From assembly GCF_026651855.1 (NCBI RefSeq), contig NZ_CP093280.1:2148001-2212000 (forward strand): a DNA stretch of 64,000 nucleotides. The letters run 5' to 3'. Below, piece after piece: positions 8,140 through 16,595 of this stretch (positions within the stretch are counted from its first letter, which is position 1; each line of letters opens with the position of its first letter). Position numbers and translations under genes: made by a program. Source of the DNA: Pseudomonas silvicola. GTDB taxonomy: Bacteria; Pseudomonadota; Gammaproteobacteria; Pseudomonadales; Pseudomonadaceae. The notes below the pieces were generated by a model, which worked only from the letters and a program-made list of their open reading frames with translations, had not been told where the DNA came from and searched no databases.

Positions 8140-9247
8140 GGCGGGCCACCTTGTGGGCGCTGGTGCCAAGCACTGCACGGTAGTGTTCCAGCAAACCCGT
8201 GACCACGGTGTCCCAGGCGTAATGCTGCTCAGCGTGCAAGCGGGCGCGAGCGCCAAGGTCGGCGGGGGCCTGGGTGAACAGTTCGCGCACCGCATCGGCC
8301 ATGGCCACGGGGTCGTTGGGGCGGCACAGCAGGCCGCAGTCCGGGTGCACGATTTCGCTGAAAGCCCCGGCGTTGACGGCCACCACCGGGATACCGCTGG
8401 CCATGGCTTCCAGGATCACCAGGCCGAAGGTTTCCTGGTCGCCGGCATGCACCAGGGCATCGGCGCTGGCCAGCAGCCTAGCCAGCTCGTGAGCCGGGCG
8501 GAACTGCTCGTAGACGCTGACGTTGCGCGGCACATTGGCCGGCATGTGCGAACCCACCAGCAGCAAATGGTATTTGGGCCCCAGGCGCTTCATGCACTGC
8601 AACAGCACCGGCAGGTTTTTCTCCTTGGAGCCACGACCAGCGAAGATCAGTAGCCGGGTTTCCTCGGCGATGCCCAGCTCAGCCTTGAGCCTGGCGTCCC
8701 GCAGGCTGGGGTTGAAAGTCGCCAGGTCCACGCCCAACCGCTGAACGTGCACATTACCCACGCCCAGGCTGCACAGTTTGTCGGCCATGACCTGACTGGG
8801 GGCCAACACCCGGTCGAAATTGCCATAGAGCTTGCTCACATAGGCTTCGACATTGGGGGTAAACCAGTTGCCCATGCGGTTGCTGACCAGCAGCGGCAGG
8901 TCGGAGTGGTAAAAACCAATCACCGGTACATCCAGCTGCCGGCGCGCATCCAGTGCGGCCCAGGCGGTGAGGTAGGGGTCGCCCACTTCGATCAGGTCGG
9001 GCTGCAGGTCCTTGAGCACGTTGCGCCAGGGAGCCAGGCGCAGCGGGAAGCGGTAACCGTTGCCAAAGGGCAGGGCCGGGGCTGGAACCTGGTAGACGCC
9101 GTTGTCTTCGTTCAGCGCCGGCCCGGGAATCAAGAGGCTGTGGCGTACACCGGGCGTCAGCTTCAGGCGCCGGTGTTTGGCATCAAGATAGGTTCTCACG
9201 CCACCGCTGGCGGGGGCGTAGAACATGGTGATGTCAGCGATATGCAC
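8132..9247 (-). CDS. GT4-family glycosyltransferase
   Basis: The 371-residue protein starts at a GTG (MHIADITMFYAPASGGVRTY). It has the GT-B fold features of family 4 retaining glycosyltransferases: an N-terminal domain with GGVRTYLDAKH, a middle segment RLLIFAGRGSKEKNLPVLL, and the C-terminal donor-binding EX7E-like element DQETFGLVILEAMASGIPVVAVNAGAFSEIV near residues 270-300. It is the first gene of an overlapping operon with the deacetylase-like and YbhN-like genes. The acceptor and sugar donor cannot be told from sequence. The tight overlaps suggest the three products act on one pathway. Confidence 0.88.
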   Translation of the reverse strand: MHIADITMFYAPASGGVRTYLDAKHRRLKLTPGVRHSLLIPGPALNEDNGVYQVPAPALPFGNGYRFPLRLAPWRNVLKDLQPDLIEVGDPYLTAWAALDARRQLDVPVIGFYHSDLPLLVSNRMGNWFTPNVEAYVSKLYGNFDRVLAPSQVMADKLCSLGVGNVHVQRLGVDLATFNPSLRDARLKAELGIAEETRLLIFAGRGSKEKNLPVLLQCMKRLGPKYHLLLVGSHMPANVPRNVSVYEQFRPAHELARLLASADALVHAGDQETFGLVILEAMASGIPVVAVNAGAFSEIVHPDCGLLCRPNDPVAMADAVRELFTQAPADLGARARLHAEQHYAWDTVVTGLLEHYRAVLGTSAHKVARHG

Positions 9248-9349
9248 GATCGGTATCCCTGCGCAGTGTCATTCCCTAAGGTTGACCGCTGGCAGGGACA
9301 GTTGTTCGATCCAATCGCGCCCGGTGGGCAAGGGCGCGGTTGCCGAGGG

Positions 9350-11239
9350 TCAGATGCGGAAGCTGCCTACCAGTTGCTTGAGGCGCGCGGCCTGCTGTTC
9401 CAGGTCGGAGCAGGCCCGCAGGGTGGACTGCAGGTTCTCGATACCTTCCTGGTTCAGGGTGTTGATCTCGTTGATGTCCATGTTGATCGATTCGACCACG
9501 GCAGTCTGCTCCTCGGTGGCGGTGGCCACCGACTGGTTCATGCCGTCGATTTCGCCAATGCGCACGGTGACGCTGCCCAGGCGCTCGCCGGCCTGGTTGG
9601 CGATCGAAACGCTGTCCTGGCTGTGGCGCTGGCTTTCACCCATGGTACTGACCGACGCACGGGCGCCTACCTGCAATTCCTCGATCATGTTCTGCACTTG
9701 CTGTGCCGACTCCTGGGTCCGGTGGGCCAGGTTGCGCACTTCGTCAGCCACCACCGCAAAGCCGCGGCCGGCTTCGCCGGCGCGGGCTGCTTCAATGGCC
9801 GCGTTCAGCGCCAGCAGGTTGGTCTGCTGGGAAATGCTGGTGATCACCTCGAGAATCTGACCAATGTTCACGGTCTTGTTGTTGAGGGTCTCGATATGTC
9901 CGCTGGAGGTGCTGATCAGGTCCGACAGGCGGTTCATGGCCTGGATGCTGTTATCCACCACTTGCTGGCCTTCCTCGGCCAGGCGCCGGGCGCTGGTGGC
10001 CTGTTGCGAAGCCTGCGCCGCGTTGTGGGCAATTTCCTGGGCGGCGGCGCCCAGCTGGTTGATGGCCGCGGCCACGCTGTTGGTGCGGTTGGCCTGTTCG
10101 TCGGAGTTGAGCATCGATGAATTGGAGGCTGCTACCACGCGCAAGGCCACTTCATTGACCTGCTCGGTGGCCGAAGACACTTCGCGGATCGAACCGTGGA
10201 CACGCTCCACGAAACGGTTGAAGGCGCGGCCCAGCAGGCCGAACTCGTCGTGGCTGTGGACCTGCAGGCGGCGGGTCAGGTCGCCTTCACCTTCGGCGAT
10301 ATTTTCCATGGCCCGGATCATGGTGTTCAGCGGGCCCATCAGCACGCGCATCAGCATGCCCAGCAAGGCGATGATGATGACCACGGCTACGACAGTGGCA
10401 ATGAGGGCAGAAGCGCGGAATTGGCTGAGGGCAGCGTAGGCTTTTTCCCGGTCCACGGAGAGCCCGATGTACCAGTTCACCGAAGGCAGGCCTTTGACCT
10501 GGGCGAATGTGACAATGCGGGTCTTGCCGCCGATCTGCACTTCATGCAGCTTGTCATCGATCACCAGGTTGGCGTCGGGTGCCATGTCCTTGAGGGTTTT
10601 CATGACCAGGTCGCGGTCAGGATGGACCAGGATCTTGCCGTCTGCGCTGACCAGGAAGGCGTGGCCCATGCCGCCGAAGTCTAGCGAGCGGATGATCTTG
10701 TCCATGGTGTCCAGGCTCAGGTCGCCCCCCACCACGCCCAGGTTGGTGTTGCCTTTGTTGGCCGCCTGCACGATGGAAATCACCAGCTTGCCGGTGCTCA
10801 TGTCGATGTAGGGCTCGGTCAGGAAGGCACCGTTGGTCGCCAGGCCACTCTTGTACCAGGGGCGCACGCGTGGGTCATAACCTGCCGGCATGGTGGTCAC
10901 CGGCTTGTTGTAGAAGTGCCCTTCGGGGTCGCCCAGGTAGATATTCAGGAAGTTGTTGAGCAGTGTCGGCTGTTCCAGCACATGGTAGACATTGGCGGGG
11001 TCCGGGTTGAGCTGGATGTTTTCAACGACGTTCTGCACCAGCAGGATACGCCCGCCCAGCCACGTACTGATGTTGGTCGACGTCACGTCGCCCATTTCGT
11101 GGAGGTAACTCTCCAGGTTCTGGCGAATGGCATTGCGCTGAAGGTAATCGTTGTACAGGGTGAACAGCGCAAAAGCGGCCATCACGATCAGGGAGGCCGC
11201 GATGAGAATCTTGTGGCTGAATCTCAGGTTTTTAGTCAT
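9350..11239 (-). CDS. dCache_1 methyl-accepting chemotaxis protein, amino-acid/GABA receptor type
   Basis: The 629-residue chemoreceptor has an N-terminal membrane helix (residues 10-29) and a periplasmic double-Cache domain to about residue 275. A second helix ([20 protein letters not shown]) and a HAMP domain follow, then the signalling hairpin with [21 protein letters not shown]. In the ligand domain, [16 protein letters not shown] and GGDLSLD resemble the Tyr-Arg-Trp-Tyr-Asp-Asp pattern of amino-acid-binding dCache domains. By position beside the pitA-like and pca genes it may correspond to the P. putida GABA receptor McpG; that is inference from remembered synteny. No CheR-tethering pentapeptide is seen at the C-terminus. 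Confidence 0.9.
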   Translation of the reverse strand: MTKNLRFSHKILIAASLIVMAAFALFTLYNDYLQRNAIRQNLESYLHEMGDVTSTNISTWLGGRILLVQNVVENIQLNPDPANVYHVLEQPTLLNNFLNIYLGDPEGHFYNKPVTTMPAGYDPRVRPWYKSGLATNGAFLTEPYIDMSTGKLVISIVQAANKGNTNLGVVGGDLSLDTMDKIIRSLDFGGMGHAFLVSADGKILVHPDRDLVMKTLKDMAPDANLVIDDKLHEVQIGGKTRIVTFAQVKGLPSVNWYIGLSVDREKAYAALSQFRASALIATVVAVVIIIALLGMLMRVLMGPLNTMIRAMENIAEGEGDLTRRLQVHSHDEFGLLGRAFNRFVERVHGSIREVSSATEQVNEVALRVVAASNSSMLNSDEQANRTNSVAAAINQLGAAAQEIAHNAAQASQQATSARRLAEEGQQVVDNSIQAMNRLSDLISTSSGHIETLNNKTVNIGQILEVITSISQQTNLLALNAAIEAARAGEAGRGFAVVADEVRNLAHRTQESAQQVQNMIEELQVGARASVSTMGESQRHSQDSVSIANQAGERLGSVTVRIGEIDGMNQSVATATEEQTAVVESINMDINEINTLNQEGIENLQSTLRACSDLEQQAARLKQLVGSFRI

Positions 11240-11392
11240 GAGGCATACGATCCGCTAAGGTCTAAATCAGGGCAGGGAGAGTTGAGCAAAGCCTTCATCC
11301 CTTAAAGGCGGGGGCGAGCTGTTTTTCGATTTGTTGGGACTTGCCTACACGCTATCGACCGGGGCTGGGTAAAACTTGAGCGGGGTGATGAA

Positions 11393-12871
11393 GTGGCGGA
11401 GATCGCGCAATTTCTTGTCGGAGCTGACCTGACGGGGTTGCCCGTGGGCCAGCAACTGCGCCTGGCCAACCGTCACGGGCTGATCGCCGGCGCCACCGGT
11501 ACCGGCAAGACGGTCACTTTGCAGCGCCTGGCCGAGGCGTTCAGCGATGCCGGCGTGGCAGTGTTTGCCGCTGATATCAAGGGTGACCTGTGTGGCCTGG
11601 GCGCTGCGGGTGCCCCCAGTGGCAAGGTGGCCGAGCGTATCGCCGGCATGCCCTGGCTGGGCCACCGCCCACAGGCCTTCCCGGTGACGTTGTGGGATGT
11701 GCAGGGGCACAGTGGCCACCCTTTGCGCACCACGCTCAGCGAAATGGGCCCGTTGTTGCTTGGCAGCCTGCTTGAGTTGACCGATAGCCAGCAAGCGGCC
11801 CTTTACGCCGCGTTCAAGGTGGCTGACCGCGAAGGGTTGCTGCTGCTTGACCTCAAAGACCTCAAGGCGTTGCTGGGCTACTTGCGTGACAACCCCGCCG
11901 TGCTGGGTGACGACAGCGCGCTGATGACCACCGGTTCCACCCAGGCGCTCCTGCGGCGCCTGGCCACCCTGGAGCAACAGGGCGCCGATGCCTTGTTCGG
12001 GGAGCCCGCGTTGCAGTTGGCTGACCTGCTGGCGCCGGCCGCGGATGGGCGCGGCCGCATCCACTTGCTCGACGCCAGCCGCCTGGTGCATGAGGCACCC
12101 AAGGTCTATGCCACCTTTCTGTTGTGGTTGCTGGCCGAACTGTTCGAGCAGTTGCCCGAGCGTGGCGATGCCGACAAGCCGTTGCTGGCATTGTTCTTCG
12201 ACGAAGCGCACCTGTTGTTCGCCGGTACGCCCAAAGCCCTGCAAGAGCGCCTTGAACAGGTGGTGCGGCTGATTCGATCCAAGGGCGTTGGGGTGTATTT
12301 CGTCACGCAGTCGCCCACGGACCTGCCGGACAACGTGCTGGCGCAACTGGGGTTGCGGGTGCAGCACGGCCTGCGGGCGTTCACCGCCAAAGAGCAGAAA
12401 GCCTTGAAGGCGGTGGCCGAGGGTTTCCGGGCCAACCCGGCTTTCGACACCCTGGCGGTATTGACCGAGCTGGGCATTGGCGAAGCACTGGTGGGGACCT
12501 TGCAGGACAAGGGTACCCCGGCCATGGTCCAGCGGGTATTGGTGGCGCCACCGCAATCGCGGATCGGCCCGCTGAGCGAGGCCGAGCGCCAGGCCATCAT
12601 CGCCGCCTCGCCGCTGGCCGGGCGCTATGACCAGCCCATCGACCGGGAGTCGGCCTACGAAATACTGCTGGCCCGCAAAGCACCGCCCGCCGAGGAAAAC
12701 ACCGAGCCCGCGCCGGCCGGCAGCAGCCTGGCCGACAGGGCCGGCGAACTGCTGGGTGGGGTAGCGGGGCAGGCCATCAAATCGGCCATGCGCCAGGCGG
12801 CGAACCAGCTGGGGCGCGAGTTGGTGCGCGGCTTGATGGGGTCGTTGCTGGGGGGCAAGAAGCGGCGTTAG
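11393..12871 (+). CDS. YjgR/DUF853 HerA-like ATPase
   Basis: The 492-residue protein starts at a GTG (MAEIAQFLVGADLTG). A Walker A motif (GATGTGKTVTLQ) lies near residues 35-46, and a Walker B-like element (LLALFFDEAHLLF) near residue 270. GVYFVTQSPTDLPDNVLAQLG resembles the sensor region of HerA/FtsK-type helicases. The C-terminal tail is Ala/Glu-rich and then basic (GGKKRR). Members of this DUF853 family are conserved in proteobacteria without an assigned function, and a DNA-translocase-like activity is only inferred. It is a single gene, convergent with the phosphate transporter at a shared terminator. Confidence 0.88.
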   Translation: MAEIAQFLVGADLTGLPVGQQLRLANRHGLIAGATGTGKTVTLQRLAEAFSDAGVAVFAADIKGDLCGLGAAGAPSGKVAERIAGMPWLGHRPQAFPVTLWDVQGHSGHPLRTTLSEMGPLLLGSLLELTDSQQAALYAAFKVADREGLLLLDLKDLKALLGYLRDNPAVLGDDSALMTTGSTQALLRRLATLEQQGADALFGEPALQLADLLAPAADGRGRIHLLDASRLVHEAPKVYATFLLWLLAELFEQLPERGDADKPLLALFFDEAHLLFAGTPKALQERLEQVVRLIRSKGVGVYFVTQSPTDLPDNVLAQLGLRVQHGLRAFTAKEQKALKAVAEGFRANPAFDTLAVLTELGIGEALVGTLQDKGTPAMVQRVLVAPPQSRIGPLSEAERQAIIAASPLAGRYDQPIDRESAYEILLARKAPPAEENTEPAPAGSSLADRAGELLGGVAGQAIKSAMRQAANQLGRELVRGLMGSLLGGKKRR

Positions 12872-12921
12872 GCCTGGACAGCTTGCGGGGCGCTTTTGGG
12901 CTGGAGGTAGGGATAGGCATG

Positions 12922-12947
12922 AAAAAGGCGCCCGCAGGCGCCTTTTT
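12922..12947. terminator. Bidirectional terminator
   Basis: A perfect 11-bp stem, AAAAAGGCGCC (12922-12932) with GGCGCCTTTTT (12937-12947), has a 4-nt loop. It serves the convergent YjgR-like gene and pitA-like gene. Confidence 0.92.
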
Positions 12948-12961
12948 CATTGCGGCGGGTA

Positions 12962-14434
12962 TTAACCCACCACTTTCGAGGACAACCAGAACAGCCCGGC
13001 CGCCAGCGCCATCGATGCAGGCAGGGTCAGTACCCAGGCCAGCATGATGGTCTTGATGGTGCCGCCCTGCAGGCCGCTCTTGTTCGCGACCATGGTGCCG
13101 GCCACGCCCGACGATAGCACGTGCGTGGTCGAAACCGGCAGGCTGAAGACGTTGGCCAGGCCGATGGACAGGGCCGCGGTGATCTGCGCCGACATGCCCT
13201 GGGCATAGGTCATGCCCTGCTTGCCGATCTTCTCGCCGATGGTCAGTACCACGCGCTTCCAGCCGATCATGGTGCCCAGGCCCAACGCCAGCGCCACTGC
13301 CACCACGACCCAGAAAGGCGCGTACTCGGTGGTAACGGTCAGGTCCTTGCGCAGTTTCTCCAGGTCCGACTTTTCACGCGAATCCAGCGCTGGCAGCTTG
13401 CCCACCTGACGCGCGGTATCGTCCAGGCACAGCAAGTAGCGGCGTACTTCAATGCGCTTTTCCGGTGCCAGCGAGTGGTAATCCGACACGCCTTGCAGGG
13501 TACCCTGCAGGGCGGCGATGGTCGGCTCGGTCTGTTGCGGCTCGCAACGGAACTGGTCTGGCAGGTCACCGCTCTTGGCCTTGCCCAGGGCCAGGTATTC
13601 ACCCAGGCTGGCTTCGTTGCGCTGGTAGAACTGGCTCAGGTGCAGGGTGGCGTCACGGGTACGCTCGATCTGGTAGGTGGTGCTGCTCAGGTCCAGTACG
13701 AACTGCGCCGGGACGATGCCGATCAGCACCAGCATGATCAGGCCGATACCCTTCTGACCGTCGTTGGAACCGTGCACGAAGCTCACGGCCATGGCCGAGA
13801 CCACCAGTACCAGGCGGTTCCAGAACGGCGGGTGCTTCTTGGAATCGGTTTTTTTCCGCTGTTCAGGGGTCTTGTGCATGTTGGACAGCGGCCGCCACCA
13901 CTTCAGGCCCACGAGGATGAGGCCCGCCAACACGAAACCGACGATGGGGGAGACCACCAGCGACGCGCCGATATCGATCGCTTTCTGCCAGTTGATGCCG
14001 TTCGCCAGGGGAATGTGGTTGAGCAGGGCGTTGGCCAGGCCCACGCCCAGGATCGAACCGATCAGGGTGTGCGAGCTGGACGACGGAATGCCGAAGTACC
14101 AGGTGCCCAGGTTCCACGCGATGGCCGCGGCCAGCAGCGAGAACACCATGGCCAGGCCCTTGCCCGTGTTGACGTTGATCAGCAGCTCGACCGGCAGCAG
14201 GTGAACGATGGCGTAAGCGACGCCCACACCGCCAAACAGCACGCCCAGGAAGTTGAAGGCACCGGAGAAGAACACGGCCAGGTGAGGCGGCATGGCTTTG
14301 GTATAAATGACTGTGGCGACCGCGTTGGCGGTGTCATGAAAGCCATTGATGAACTCGAAAGCCAGGACGAAAGCGAGCGCCAGGAAAAGGCTCACCAGTA
14401 CCCAGGCGTCGACTCCGTGGAATAAATCAATCAT
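12962..14434 (-). CDS. pitA: PiT-family inorganic phosphate transporter
   Basis: The 490-residue inner-membrane protein has the two inverted signature repeats of low-affinity phosphate:cation symporters. The first is AFEFINGFHDTANAVATVIYT near residue 25; the second is VSFVHGSNDGQKGIGLIMLVL near 215. It also has GIPSSSSHTLIGSILGVGLAN and, near the C-terminus, FSLPVSTTHVLSSGVAGTM. A soluble loop of about 110 residues (around 250-365) separates the halves, as in the PitA type. It imports metal-phosphate complexes with protons. The symbol pitA is by family; a second paralogue elsewhere in the genome is possible. Confidence 0.92.
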   Translation of the reverse strand: MIDLFHGVDAWVLVSLFLALAFVLAFEFINGFHDTANAVATVIYTKAMPPHLAVFFSGAFNFLGVLFGGVGVAYAIVHLLPVELLINVNTGKGLAMVFSLLAAAIAWNLGTWYFGIPSSSSHTLIGSILGVGLANALLNHIPLANGINWQKAIDIGASLVVSPIVGFVLAGLILVGLKWWRPLSNMHKTPEQRKKTDSKKHPPFWNRLVLVVSAMAVSFVHGSNDGQKGIGLIMLVLIGIVPAQFVLDLSSTTYQIERTRDATLHLSQFYQRNEASLGEYLALGKAKSGDLPDQFRCEPQQTEPTIAALQGTLQGVSDYHSLAPEKRIEVRRYLLCLDDTARQVGKLPALDSREKSDLEKLRKDLTVTTEYAPFWVVVAVALALGLGTMIGWKRVVLTIGEKIGKQGMTYAQGMSAQITAALSIGLANVFSLPVSTTHVLSSGVAGTMVANKSGLQGGTIKTIMLAWVLTLPASMALAAGLFWLSSKVVG

Positions 14435-14735
14435 GAAGGTTTTCTGACCCGGTCATAAGGGGGCGCGATTATGCCAGAAAACCCCGGAAATCGATGCCCC
14501 GGCAGCCGATCGGTAACAATTTTCAACTATTTGGTCAGGTCGGTCAGGTACTGCCCGCCTGGTGGTTCAGGCGGGTGAAAGCCGCAGAATATCGGGCTTT
14601 GGCAGCAAAAACGAGGGTAAGGTAGCCGGTTTTCATCCCCTCAAACGGGCGTATGAAATTTTCCGTCACACCGCTGTCATCAGTCGGCAATGATCGGTTT
14701 GACCCTCGGCCACGCCATCAGAGTGCCTTCAGCCC
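14435..14735. other. pitA upstream region
   Basis: The 301-bp gap between pitA and the small gene upstream contains a hairpin with 8-bp arms (CCCGCCTG 14554-14561, CAGGCGGG 14568-14575) that lacks a T-run. It also contains a PHO-box-like direct repeat at 14663-14680. No coding sequence is convincing here. Confidence 0.4.
14663..14680 (+). promoter_or_regulatory. Candidate PHO box
   Basis: CCGTCAC and CTGTCAT start 11 bp apart, as in the PhoB consensus of two CTGTCAT units with a 4-bp spacer (5/7 and 7/7 matches). It lies about 230 bp upstream of the phosphate transporter but points away from it, so the assignment is weak. Confidence 0.3.
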
Positions 14736-14936
14736 CTAAGGTTCCTCGCTGTGGAGATCCTTTTCGATTTTCTGCAGTTCCTGGGCAAATGCCTGGTCAA
14801 GGAGGCTGGCGCGTTTGCGCCAAGGTTTGCGTTCAGGTTCCGGTTGGGCGGCGTAAGTGGTGACTTCTCCGCCGTAAACTTCCTTGTAACGTTGTTCCTG
14901 GCGCTCAAGTTCCACGCGCAGTTCATCTTTCGTCAC
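14736..14936 (-). CDS. Small charged hypothetical protein
   Basis: I start this at the GTG at 14936, giving 66 residues that begin [20 protein letters not shown] and end in [15 protein letters not shown]-like acidic sequence. It is preceded by TAGGTAAC as a weak ribosome-binding site. The protein is very rich in Glu, Lys and Arg and likely helical, with the central [16 protein letters not shown] believe similar small proteins occur across pseudomonads, but I recognise no domain and assign no function. It lies upstream of pitA on the same strand with a 301-bp gap, so it is probably a separate transcript. Confidence 0.6.
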   Translation of the reverse strand: MTKDELRVELERQEQRYKEVYGGEVTTYAAQPEPERKPWRKRASLLDQAFAQELQKIEKDLHSEEP

Positions 14937-15384
14937 ATTGTTACCTAATGGTTCTTGATCAGTCCGGTGTTGCGCACTGCCACGCTGGCAGGCGGCCACG
15001 TCACCGGAACAGGGGCTGTCGTAGCAACAGTCTGGTTATTGTTCAGCAGGGGCCGGGGCTCGAACGCCCGGCGGGCCGTGCGGCGCAAAACAGGTTGGCC
15101 GTGACGGAGTCATGCTCGCCAGTGAACTAAACTGTCACAAGCGTCACGGCTTTTATTATAGCAACCCGTGCGGATAACACTATTGATGCGCCGGGCTGTC
15201 CGGGCAACTTTAAGTGTGCATTTTGTTACTGGCCGCGAGCCGTTGCCCGCCGGCGGAAAATCAAAACGGCCTCACCCCGGGGCAAGGCCGTGCCTGAGAC
15301 TTCTTTGGTGGGTACCTGACCAGTCTCTCCAAGAAGCCACATTGGTGGCAGTGGAAAGGTATAAGCAACCTGCCAAATGGTCAA
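14937..15384. other. Intergenic region upstream of pcaR
   Basis: About 450 bp separate the small minus-strand gene from the pcaR operator. It holds an imperfect inverted repeat (CTTCTTTGG near 15300, CCAAGAAG near 15329) and an AT-rich patch near 15150-15185. I find no convincing gene, RNA or attachment site in it. Confidence 0.35.
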
Positions 15385-15418
15385 TTGCGATTATCGGTCG
15401 ATGGTTCGATAATCGCCC
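15385..15418. promoter_or_regulatory. PcaR operator at the pcaR promoter
   Basis: Two perfect 10-bp inverted arms, GCGATTATCG (15387-15396) and CGATAATCGC (15407-15416), are separated by 10 bp. The right half, GTTCGATAATCGCCC (15404-15418), matches the 15-bp PcaR site described for P. putida (GTTCGATAATCGCAC) at 14 of 15 positions. It ends 46 bp before the pcaR start, consistent with autoregulation. Confidence 0.85.
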
Positions 15419-15464
15419 TTGAGGAAAGCCTCGTCGTACAGATTGACCATGCAAAGGACCCGGA

Positions 15465-16307
15465 ATGAACGATCAACTGCGCAATTCATTCACCTCGTTG
15501 GCCCCGCCGATCGTGGCGTCACCGGCCAAGCGAATCCAGGCGTTCGCCGGCGATCCCGATTTCATGACCTCGCTGGCCCGCGGGCTTGCCGTGGTGCAGG
15601 CGTTTCAGGAGCGCAAGCGCCACCTGACCATCGCCCAGATCAGCCACCGTACCGAAATCCCCCGCGCTGCCGTGCGTCGCTGCCTGCACACCCTGATCAA
15701 GTTGGGTTATGCCACCACCGATGGCCGTACGTACTCGCTGTTGCCCAAGGTGCTGACCCTGGGGCACGCGTACTTGTCGTCCACGCCGCTGGCCGTGACG
15801 GCCCAGCCGTACCTGGACCGCATGAGCGAGCAACTGCACGAGGCCTGCAACATGGCCACCCTGGAAGGCGACGACATTCTCTACATCGCGCGCTCAGCGA
15901 CCACCCAGCGTCTGATCTCCGTGGACCTGGCCGTGGGCGGGCGGTTGCCGGCCTATTGCACGTCCATGGGCCGTATCCTGCTGGCTGCGCTGGACGATGT
16001 GTCGCTCAAGGATTACCTGGAGCATGTCGAACTGCAGCCCAAGACCAGCCGTACGCTGACCACTACCGAAGCGCTGCTCGAGTGCCTGCAACTGGTTCGC
16101 CAGCAGGGTTGGTGCATTGTCGATCAAGAGCTGGAGCAGGGGCTGCGGTCCATCGCGGTGCCGGTCTACGACGCCTCGGGCCAAGTACTTGCCGCCTTGA
16201 ACGTCAGCACCCATGCGGGGCGCGCCAGCCGCACCGAGCTTGAACAGCGCATCCTGCCGATCATGCTCAACGCCAGCCGCGACCTCAGTGCGCAATTGTT
16301 CTCCTGA
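15465..16307 (+). CDS. pcaR: IclR-family regulator of the beta-ketoadipate pathway
   Basis: PcaR is the beta-ketoadipate-responsive activator of pca genes. The 280-residue protein has a winged helix-turn-helix at residues about 30-95 (RGLAVVQAFQERKRHLTIAQ, then ISHRTEIPRAAVRRCLHTL). The IclR effector domain lies at about 110-275 (PYLDRMSEQLHEACNMATL, GRLPAYCTSMGRILLAALDD, GLRSIAVPVYDASGQVLAALN). The length and start MNDQLRNSF fit the P. putida protein. It is followed directly by pcaK and pcaF, and PcaR-type inverted repeats precede all three genes. Confidence 0.95.
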   Translation: MNDQLRNSFTSLAPPIVASPAKRIQAFAGDPDFMTSLARGLAVVQAFQERKRHLTIAQISHRTEIPRAAVRRCLHTLIKLGYATTDGRTYSLLPKVLTLGHAYLSSTPLAVTAQPYLDRMSEQLHEACNMATLEGDDILYIARSATTQRLISVDLAVGGRLPAYCTSMGRILLAALDDVSLKDYLEHVELQPKTSRTLTTTEALLECLQLVRQQGWCIVDQELEQGLRSIAVPVYDASGQVLAALNVSTHAGRASRTELEQRILPIMLNASRDLSAQLFS

Positions 16308-16323
16308 CCAGCCAGCTGTCGCT

Positions 16324-16357
16324 GTTCGATAAACGCACAGATATGCGTTTGTCGAAT
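16324..16357. promoter_or_regulatory. PcaR operator upstream of pcaK
   Basis: GTTCGATAAACGCAC (16324-16338) differs from the known PcaR site at one base. An opposed arm, TGCGTTTGTCGAA (16344-16356), pairs with TTCGATAAACGCA (16325-16337) at 12 of 13 positions with a 6-bp gap. The operator lies just after the pcaR stop and about 240 bp before pcaK. Confidence 0.8.
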
Positions 16358-16584
16358 TGCGCCGGTTCGCGGCGCTGATTAATGTCGCCGGCACAGGCCG
16401 AACCCCGTTCGGCCTTTTCCAATAATAAAGTGCGAGAGGTTAACCTCATGACCCCCTACCGTCCCGCGTGCTGCCCGCACGTCTGCCCGCAGCGAAACCG
16501 CGGAGCCTGACCCCCGTTCCACCGCTATTTTGTTGAGTATGCAGGTCCAGAACCGGCATACGTGCTCCTGCGCGTCTTTTGCGG

Positions 16585-16595
16585 AATAAGAATAA
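16585..16595 (+). promoter_or_regulatory. Hfq/Crc-type A-rich motif at the pcaK start
   Basis: AATAAGAATAA contains two overlapping perfect AAnAAnAA matches. It sits between GGAAT and the pcaK ATG at 16595, the usual place for Hfq/Crc translational repression in pseudomonads. Function is inferred from motif and position. Confidence 0.6.

Noticed and set aside
11240-11392. FliA-type promoter for the chemoreceptor gene
   Set aside because: GGTCGATAG on the minus strand resembles a -10, but no TAAA lies at the proper distance.
15272-15454. 60-codon minus-strand frame upstream of pcaR
   Set aside because: It covers the PcaR operator and promoter, and has no ribosome-binding site or family likeness.
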